Origin: Turnera subulata
Lineage: Eukaryota > Streptophyta > Magnoliopsida > Malpighiales > Passifloraceae
DNA: 64,000 nt
NCBI GenBank assembly: GCA_028386065.3
Contig: JAKUCV010002086.1
Location: forward strand, 151,120-215,119
Direction of reading: 5' to 3'
Both the position numbers and the translations under genes were made by a program. Below, in pieces: positions 57,572-64,000 of the stretch. The stretch's first letter is position 1. The number at the start of each line of letters is the position of its first letter. The notes beneath the pieces were generated by a model. The model was not told where the DNA came from and ran no database searches. It saw only the letters and a program-made list of their open reading frames with translations.

Positions 57572-58622
57572 TGTAGGCCCAAAAGTGCCTAAGAGGGGAG
57601 GGGTGAATTGAACAGTGAGATCTGGTTTTTGAGAAACCAAATCTCTGCGATACAAGATGAGTGCGTAGAGTAAGAAATCAAGTAAGGAAGGCAGAGAGAA
57701 ATTGACACCGGTGTTTTAGAATGGTTCCCCCTCACCAGGTACCTCCACTACCTAAATGTTCCTTCCTTTAGTATTTGAAACACTCACTATACTTAGGTTT
57801 TTGCAGGATCAACATTAACCTTTACAAACACAAGCTTTTCTAGGATAAGCTCAAATCTTTACAAGCTTTTCGTAGGCTAAGCTCTAACCTACACAAGCTT
57901 TTCACAGGCTAAGCTCTAACCTACCCTCAAATCTAATCCTATACTTGAGTACCCAGCAAAACTAAATCAAGCCTTTCTTATAAATTGCCCCTTAGAAACA
58001 GTTTCGCACTGTAAGAAGAAAAACCAGATCAGATACCAAATCTTTTAGCTCAAGTATACACTCAGATTTTGCACAAATGCTGGGATGATCTTCAAGAGGT
58101 GTAAACGTCCCTCTTTATAGGATCTAAGTGTGGGGGATAAGTTCCTGCAATGGCTTCTTGTACTCTAATTGACTTCAGCTCAATAAAAGCTTCAGTTTGG
58201 TGTCGTTATGCATGTCAACTCCTTGGTTGCAAAGTATTTCCAAATCTGGAAAGTTTGGACCATCTTCTGGAGTTGAGTAAGAGTTAGGTTGGAACTTCTT
58301 CTGCTCTTCCATAAAGTCTTTCCTCTTACTTGTTTATCAATTCAAACGGCTGGAAGTGGGATTTAAATGCTTGCAGGACCACACGCAACTTGCTCAAAAA
58401 GTTGATAGTGACAGCTTCGCAGATATGGTATCGATAAAAACCATATGTCATGTATCCAAGATATGGTATCCGCAGAAACCATAATTTTTCCTGTAAGCAA
58501 AAATCAACACAAGCAAAACTAGCAACACACTTGTAATTTGTTAGTCATCAAAACTAGATAATCAACATGGTTAATCACAGTTTACCTGTTAAGAGGTGAT
58601 TATCCCTAATTTTTTGTCAACG
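57572..58622 (-). repeat. 5' LTR of copia copy B
   Basis: On the minus strand it begins CGTTGACAAAAAATTAGGG (canonical start TGTTGACA) at 58622 and ends TTTTGGGCCTACA at 57572, 1051 bp. It matches the solo LTR at 19951-23499 and the fragment at 24375. Confidence 0.85.
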
Positions 58623-58743
58623 TAACTAAGTACCCAAATTGGATGAAATAGCGTAACTGGGAGGGAAAATTAATTTTTTTGTAACTAGATACCCAAACTG
58701 AGGATTTTTAGTTAAGTGAGGCCCTATAAAGGTACTTTTGCCT
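58623..58743 (-). mobile_element. Fragment of the AGGCAAAAGTACC element, second copy
   Basis: Reverse complement of part of 19696-19830 (AAACTGAGGATTTTTAGTTA, GAGGCCCTATAAAGGTACTT, ending TTTTGCCT). It abuts the copia LTR on its left. Confidence 0.6.
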
Positions 58744-58817
58744 AAAAAATACAAATAACATTATTTTTTCTATAAAAATTAGTCAAAAATATAAATTAAA
58801 TCATAAATAATATAAAA

Positions 58818-59112
58818 GGGGTTAAATATATAATTGGTTCCCTTACTATATTGTATTGATTAATTACATCCCCCTACTCTTTTTAAATGATAAATTTGGT
58901 CCCTCGCATGGTTTAATCGACGATTAGTTGACGTGGCAATTGTGGGGCCCACATAAATGCTTAAACAATGCCATGTCAGCTAATTACGAATTAAACCGGA
59001 CAGGGGGACCAAATTTATAATTTTAGAAGAGTAAGGGGACCCAATTAATCGTAATTAGCGTAAAGAGACCATTCTTATCAATTCGATATAGTAGAGGGAC
59101 TAAACACATAAT
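58818..59112. mobile_element. MITE with long terminal inverted repeats, copy 2
   Basis: Same family as 3774-4155: GGTTAAATATATAATTGGTT at the left, GATAAATTTGGTCCC, TTAGTTGACGTGGCA, and the complementary right arm (TGTCAGCTAATTACGAATTA, GGGGGACCAAATTTAT, TATAGTAGAGGGACTAAACA). Shorter centre than copy 1. Confidence 0.8.
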
Positions 59113-59119
59113 AATTGAT

Positions 59120-59523
59120 TTTGTAACACGTTATCATCACGAGTCTCTAGCCAAATAAGGTACTTATTTCTAAACTTTTCTTATTAATACTTTCATGCTT
59201 TTCCATATATACATATATAATAGTAATATTGCTGAAAGATTTACCAAGTGAGCATATATATTACATATCCTATATTATTATTTTGCTAATTTTGCTGAAA
59301 GATTTATCGAATAAGCGTATAAATATTCTATATCACTATTCTACTAATATTGCTGAAAGATTTATCGAGTTAGTGCATATATATTACATATTCTATATTA
59401 TTATTCTACTAATATTGCTAAATCATTTATTGAGTAAGCATAAATATATTACATATTTTATATTATTATTGTTCTACTACTCTTTATACTTGTTTTATAT
59501 CTTTTGTTATTATTACTTTTATA
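59120..59523 (+). mobile_element. LTR end and leader of a third copia-type element
   Basis: TTGTAACACGTTATCATCACGAGTCTC resembles, in pieces, the LTR-end and primer region of a common plant copia lineage. It leads into an AT-rich leader with four tandem units of about 60 bp (59229-59480) and then the gag remnant at 59524. Confidence 0.5.
59229..59480. repeat. Tandem repeat of about 60 bp in a copia leader
   Basis: Four units starting TTGCTGAAAGATTTA at 59229, 59292, 59350 and 59415, each followed by CATATATATTACATATTCTA-like sequence. The 105-codon frame across it is caused by the repeat. Confidence 0.88.
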
Positions 59524-60060
59524 ATGACAAATATTACAAAACTTGAATTCGAAGCCCTTGATATTTTCGGAAGAAATTTGTCATGGGCACTAGATGCTGA
59601 AATGTATTTATATGCTCATAGTTTGAGAGATACCATAAAAGAATGAAATAAAACATCCAGTTCAAATAAGGCGAGAGTTAAAATTTTTCTTCGCCATCAT
59701 CTGCATGTTAGTTTAAAGACTGAATATCTTACTGTCAAAGATCTCGCAGATCTTTAGAAGAATTTAAAAGAAAGGTATGACCACCAGAAGATGGTCATTC
59801 TTCCGAAAGCTTGTTATGAGTGTATGCTTCTGAGATTGCATGATTTTTAATTTGTGCACGAATATAATTCAGTTATGTTTCGAATAAGTTTTCAGATGAA
59901 ATTGTATGGAGAAAATATTAATGATGCTGATATGTTGGGAAAAAAAAATCCAATTTTCATGCATCAAATGTGCTCCTGCAGCAGCAATATCGTGAAGAAA
60001 GTTTCACGAAATTTTCATATTTAATTCCATGCCTACCCGTGGCTGAACAAATAATGAGCA
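59524..60060 (+). pseudogene. gag remnant of a copia-type element
   Basis: From ATG 59524 the frame reads TKLEFEALDIFGRNLSWALD, then after stops KARVKIFLRHHLHVSLKTEY, KNLKERYDHQKMVILPKACY and MFRISFQMKLYGENINDADM, the order of blocks of a widespread plant copia gag (UBN2-type). At least three in-frame stops (near 59644, 59755 and 59850) and a shift near 59940 are present. Downstream to about 60240 there are Gln/Ser-rich scraps that may be the distal gag. Inactive. Confidence 0.8.
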
Positions 60061-60289
60061 ATTAATTAAAAAAAATATGAGTCTTGTCCAACTAACTCTG
60101 ATCCATTCCTGATACGACAACACTACCAGAACAAAACTAGATAGCATCTCCTAATCAATCGAGTCACCAACATCAGAAATCAATTCAACGAAAGGTTTCA
60201 GCAACTACCTCTTTCACCTCGAAACAAAACAAAGTTGTTAGGAAACAATAGAGTAATAATTACTAGCAATCTTGAAGCGCCACAAGCAA

Positions 60290-60546
60290 ATGAATTACTT
60301 GATAAGTAAACAAAATTCCTGAAATAAAAATAAGAGAAACACTCTCTCAAAGATTGAATCATTCAATCAATAAAACCTCAAAGACAAACTTTTATTATCA
60401 AAATCATGTGTGTCCAAAACATAACCCTAAAGAGCCTATTTATAGAGGAAAACAATCCCCTAGATCAGCAATAAGTAAGGCCAAGTTGGCCACCTCCCTT
60501 TACTACTCCTAATTGGACTTGGCTTCCGCTAAATCCTAATGGACTA
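60290..60546 (-). repeat. Possible LTR fragment on the minus strand
   Basis: On the minus strand a TATA box (CCTCTATAAATAGGCTC, about 60436-60452) is followed by AATAAAAG (about 60390) and a pyrimidine-rich stretch, an arrangement like the U3-R part of a copia LTR. No partner or TSD identified. Confidence 0.35.
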
Positions 60547-60553
60547 GTTTTTT

Positions 60554-60855
60554 GGGGTATGTTATCCTAAGATTTGAGTTTATTTATTGGGGCATGCTAA
60601 CCCGTTATGTGATATGTTTGTTTCCATAGGGCATGCTACCCCGTTTGTTTGAAACGTTTTCCAGGGGCATGCTAACCCTTGATGTGATTTGTTTTCCGGG
60701 GCATGCTACCCCTTATGTGTGTATTGCTTTCTCGGGGAATGCTACCCTATTCATCTGATTCTTCTAAGGGCATGGTACCCCATTGTTGGGACGACATTCT
60801 TCGGGGCATGCTACCCCATTGGCTGAGTTTTTTCCTTGGGGTATGCTATCCTGAA
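60554..60855. repeat. GGGGCATGCTACCCC minisatellite
   Basis: Nine units starting at 60554, 60589, 60628, 60664, 60698, 60734, 60767, 60803 and 60838, so spacing is 33-39 bp. Each holds a hyphenated palindrome close to GGGGCATGCTACCCC. The spacer between palindromes is less conserved than the palindrome. Confidence 0.92.
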
Positions 60856-60949
60856 GGGCATGTAATGTCCTGAACCTATAGAGAACTGGATGACTGATGC
60901 AAGGTATGTGATGCCATGGGAGGGATGAGATGATTCCCACAACCGAGCC

Positions 60950-61400
60950 AAACACCGAGTTCCTCGGAGAGGATGATAAAATCCCCAGCTAACCGAGTTA
61001 GCATCCTAAACAAAATCCAAAGAAAGTAGGTAGTCTCGGAATCACCCCCATGGGAGGAGAAATATCCCTAGCTAACCGAGTTGGCACCCTAAACAGAACC
61101 CAAAGAAAGTAGGTAGCCCCGAAATCACCCCTATGGGAGGAGACATATCCCTTGTTAACTGAGATGAGATGATTCTTTGTTGATAACCCAAACTCGAGTT
61201 CCTCAGGGAGGACGACCAAAATCTTAGCTAACCGAGTCAGCAACTTGAAATAAACGTAGGTAACCCCAAAATCACCCCTACGGGAGGAGACATATCCCTA
61301 GCTAACCAAGTCAGCAACCCCCAATCAATCCGAGTTCCTAGGGAGGATGACTAAAATCCCTAGTTAATCGAGTTAACGACCACAAAACCAACCCGAGTTC
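60950..61400. repeat. Longer-unit repeats in the Tat 3' UTR
   Basis: GCTAACCGAGTTAGCA-type motifs near 60988, 61071, 61227 and 61301, linked by GGGAGGAGACATATCCC and AAAGTAGGTAG. Units are about 75-155 bp and irregular. The motif GCTAAC...GTTAGC is again self-complementary. Confidence 0.85.
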
Positions 61401-61544
61401 CCCCAAGGAGGACGATAGAATCCTTGAAATTCGGGATGAGATGATTCCCAATCCACACATGACTAGCATCAGCGTCGGCATCTACTCCGTCAAATTGGTG
61501 TGTTCTTCTTGTCTTTGGTTCATCATTAGTTTCTAAAGATTCAC

Positions 61545-61558
61545 CAACAAGGGGCATA
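61545..61558 (+). promoter_or_regulatory. Polypurine tract of the Tat-like 3' end
   Basis: CAACAAGGGGCATA just before TGTGAACACCC at 61559, matching 43351-43364. Confidence 0.75.
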
Positions 61559-63239
61559 TGTGAACACCCAATTTTGACCCACTAATATTCTATTAATTTG
61601 AATTATGAATATATTTTTGGCTATGGATTAATCTTGGGCTAGAATGTGTTTGTAGTTTAAATTTGATAGAATATTAATATTTTATTATTTTTTGGATCTT
61701 TAGTATATTTGGCTTGGAATTATTGAGAAGATTTAATTCTGAATTTAAATATATATAATGGTTTAATTATAATAAAATATGGATATTTTATTCTTTTAAG
61801 CTTTTTTATTTATTTGGGACCTTTTTCAGTTAATTCTTGGTTTAAAACAAGTTAAGAGCCTGAACCAATAGAGTATGTATCCTCTAGCAATTAAAGCCCA
61901 TCAAAAATACTGGACTTAGCAACCATTTAACCCTAATTTTTGTCCAAGATTCGGGTTAAATATATTGCCTTTTTTGTTTTTGATATTTATGGTATTTAGT
62001 GTGGAGTGGAGAGAAAGTAAGGAAAAATAGGAAAAGGGTGAGGGTAGGCTACAAGTTAGGGGGGTTTTCTGGAGCTTAAAACAAATAAAAAACTGATTAG
62101 GAAGGACGTGAGAATCAAGTAGAGTCGGAATAATGAGAATCAAAACCGAAAAGGAAAGAATGAAAATAACGGCGAACATGGAGACATGACCGCCAACACC
62201 TGGCGGGCTTCAAGGCATGACCGCCAGCACCTGGCAGTCACCACGACATGACTGCCGGTGTTGGGCGGACATCGTTCCCAGTTTCGATAGTTTCCTGATT
62301 TTTCCTATTTTCTTGATTCTGGGTATCTACCGTTGGATCTAGGGATTCAATCCTGACACTTAGATCAACACCACGTCCAGACCCCCTAGACACTATAAAT
62401 AGGAACCCTCATACACACAATTTCTCTCTACCCCCCTCTATACACACATAAGAATAGGTGGTTGGAAGAATTCTCTCTTCCCAAGCTTAGGAACCCTAGA
62501 AAGGGTTGAAATTCTGGAAGAATTTCATGGAGAGAAGTAGGAAGAAGGCAACAACAGGAGGAGAGCAAGAGAAGGAGAAGAAGAAGGCGGATTGGAGCAA
62601 ATTCGTGGAAGAAAAGAGGAGGAACCCGAGTAAAAGATTCCAGTGTGGGCAGTCTCGGAAGAATTGTCATATCTAGAGCTGTAGGCATCGGTTTGATGCA
62701 TTCATCTTCTTTCTGCCCCGAATTCCAGCTTGATGTTAATACAAAATTCTGCTAAGAAGTGGTAAGCAAGTAGGAGCAAGGGAGGGCATCAAAACTTTCT
62801 TATTGTTTGGCTGCTGTGATGATGATAATGATGTGATTGTGAAGTGATGCATGCACGAACTATGTGAGCTTTTAATCCATGATAGGGGGTACATAGGCAG
62901 TTTCTAGTGGTTTGAAATGCATTATTTTCAGCTTTGTCTTTCTATTCCATTTTTTTTGTTATTTGTGTTGTTGTGCACATGGCATATGTTGATCTTTAAT
63001 TGCACATGATAATGCCCCAACATGGATGGGTGCCTAATACCTTCCCATCCGTGACAAACCCCCGGGTCCACATCTTTGGTTAGCCCATCGGTTGCCTTAA
63101 GGAGTCATTGGTTGCCTAAGGTAGGTTTTCTCTGAATTTTGCCGTAAAATAAAATTCGGGTGGCGACTCCAAAAATGTGGATGACGGCTAAAAAGAAGGT
63201 GGTGAGTAACCCCAATAAATTTTTGGTCAGGTACTCACA
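61559..63239 (+). repeat. 3' LTR of the Tat-like element
   Basis: 1681 bp, TGTGAACACCC to AGGTACTCACA. TATA box at 62393-62403. Carries three copies of a ATGACCGCCAGCACCTGGC block of about 32 bp (62187-62275), related to the GACCGCC blocks of the other Tat LTRs. Diverged from the LTR at 46206. Frames such as 62428-62688 on the minus strand are LTR sequence. Confidence 0.88.
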
Positions 63240-64000
63240 CTGGGATTGATATATGGCAGGATCTTTGGGTTCCTAATGTACCACGTTTCAAGATTATTTC
63301 CTCGAGGAATCCAAGCTTTTATCTATCAAGAGTAGTCAAGCCCATTGACACTATTACTAGGTCATGGGATCCTACCCTTATCTCTTTTATATTCACTGAT
63401 TTTGAACGTTCTTGTATTCTTAAAATTCCTATTCCGAAGTTCTTTGAGTTTGATGAGTTAATTTGGCATCATACTAGGAATGGTCTTTACAGTGTAAAAT
63501 CGGGCTACAATTTACTTGCCACCTTGAAACACCGCTCCTCAACCTTGTTACCTTCTTCCTCTTCCCAATAAACCAGCTTGACCTTAAATTTGAAATGTGT
63601 GTGGAATGTTAAGGCTCCCCCTAGGGTTTTACATTTTCTATGGAGATCTTGTCCAGGGCAAATTTAGTTCGTAGGCATATACAGATTTTCCCTCTTTGTC
63701 CTAGATGTGAAATTGAGATAGAATCATTGTAACATGTCCTATTTAGGTGCAGGTTTGCTCAATTGGCTTGATTTGCATCCAATCTTGGATATAAACCTGA
63801 TCACAATGGAGGTTTTGAGTTCAAGCAGTGGTGGTCTAATGTATCTTCAGAATCTAGTCATATTGATAATGGCAGGTTAGTTTCAAAATTTAGTCGTATT
63901 GATAATGGCAGGATAGTTTCCTATATTGCGTACATATGTTGGCTGCTTTGGAAATCTCAGAATTCTCTTATCTTTGAACAAGTGTTTGAGGACCCTTGCA
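63240..64000 (+). pseudogene. C-terminal part of a LINE reverse transcriptase (zinc-binding region), broken
   Basis: From 63240 the plus strand reads DIWQDLWVPNVPRFKIISSR, FEFDELIWHHTRNGLYSVKS and GYNLLATLKH, the block order of the zinc-binding region that follows the reverse transcriptase in plant L1-type LINEs. A TAA lies near 63569. In another frame FLWRSCPG and LCPRCEIE give part of the Cys/His cluster (CxxC, then H and C after a further stop near 63730). The sequence runs off the window. The upstream part is not in the window, having been separated by the Tat insertion or lost. Confidence 0.8.

Larger units (their letters stand above)
43941..58622 (-). mobile_element. Sirevirus-like Ty1/copia element, copy B (minus strand), interrupted by a Tat-like element
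   Basis: From 58622 downward it has a 5' LTR, primer site, gag with a zinc knuckle, a second coiled-coil and knuckle segment, protease-integrase, reverse transcriptase with YVDD, RNase H and the pol end (LADIFTKPL near 44410-44440). The integrase/pol region is split by the Tat-like element at 46206-54783. The element ends at 43941 beyond pol, before any env-like frame or 3' LTR. A roughly 80-bp direct repeat (43945-44032 and 44302-44392) shows a local duplication at the broken end. Stops, deletions and frame changes make it inactive. Confidence 0.85.
60547..63239 (+). mobile_element. 3' end of a Tat/Ogre-like element (repeat-rich 3' UTR and LTR)
   Basis: Repeats (60554-61330), a polypurine tract and a complete LTR (61559-63239). 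Its 5' part is missing. What follows the LTR (CTGGGATTGATATATGG) is LINE sequence rather than a primer site, so this is the right end of the element and it was inserted into a LINE. Confidence 0.8.

Noticed and set aside
60554..60855. CRISPR-like array of palindromic repeats with spacers
   Set aside because: Spacers are related to each other, the palindromes vary, no cas genes exist and the context is a Tat-like 3' UTR.

Overview
The window looks like nuclear DNA of a flowering plant, probably a dicot. It is AT-rich and packed with plant-type transposable elements: Ty3/gypsy chromovirus and Tat/Ogre-like elements, Sirevirus-like Ty1/copia, CACTA, hAT, MITEs and a LINE. I found no intact single-copy host gene, no tRNA or rRNA gene and no CRISPR array. 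Nearly every long reading frame is a decayed transposon gene or an accidental frame inside a long LTR. The species cannot be named from this sequence.

Layout. 1-4769: end of a copia-like LTR, a degenerate tandem repeat, a long inverted-repeat (foldback) element (3027-3770) and a MITE (3774-4155). 4770-19060: a minus-strand Tat-like solo LTR that carries two later insertions, a full-length gypsy chromovirus (4805-14905, TSD CCTTC) and a related solo LTR (15858-18641, TSD GTTAC). 19951-23499: a copia solo LTR split by another gypsy solo LTR (20884-23447, TSD GTTAA). 24375-42275: a decayed Sirevirus-like copia element, copy A, on the minus strand. Its env-like gene is split by a 13.5-kb CACTA element (25742-39276, TSD GGT). 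The CACTA element in turn holds a hAT element (29219-30478, TSD CGGTGAAC) and a gag-pol-less gypsy derivative (30913-38529, TSD GGCAT). Copy A also carries a hAT MITE (41369-41930, TSD GTTAGAAT). 42276-43940: fragment of a Tat-like element. 43941-58622: second Sirevirus-like copy B (minus strand, 5' LTR present), interrupted by a Tat-like element at 46206-54783. 58623-64000: MITE pieces, a decayed copia leader and gag, the 3' end of another Tat-like element, and the C-terminal part of a LINE.

Two things stand out. First, two LTR elements with no recognisable gag-pol each carry gene-like sequence in antisense. The gypsy derivative has two TATA-associated frames, one ending in an endonuclease-like motif; the Tat-like element has a spliced-looking plant-mobile-domain gene remnant. 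Second, the 3' untranslated regions of the Tat-like elements, and the gypsy LTRs, are built from minisatellites of short hyphenated palindromes (GGGATGAGATGATTCCC, GGGGCATGCTACCCC, GGGATAGACATCCC).

The CACTA element also contains what looks like a promoter, 5' UTR and first intron of a translation-machinery-type gene. Boundaries with TSDs are read directly from the sequence and are firm; clade names are inferred from motifs without database searches.
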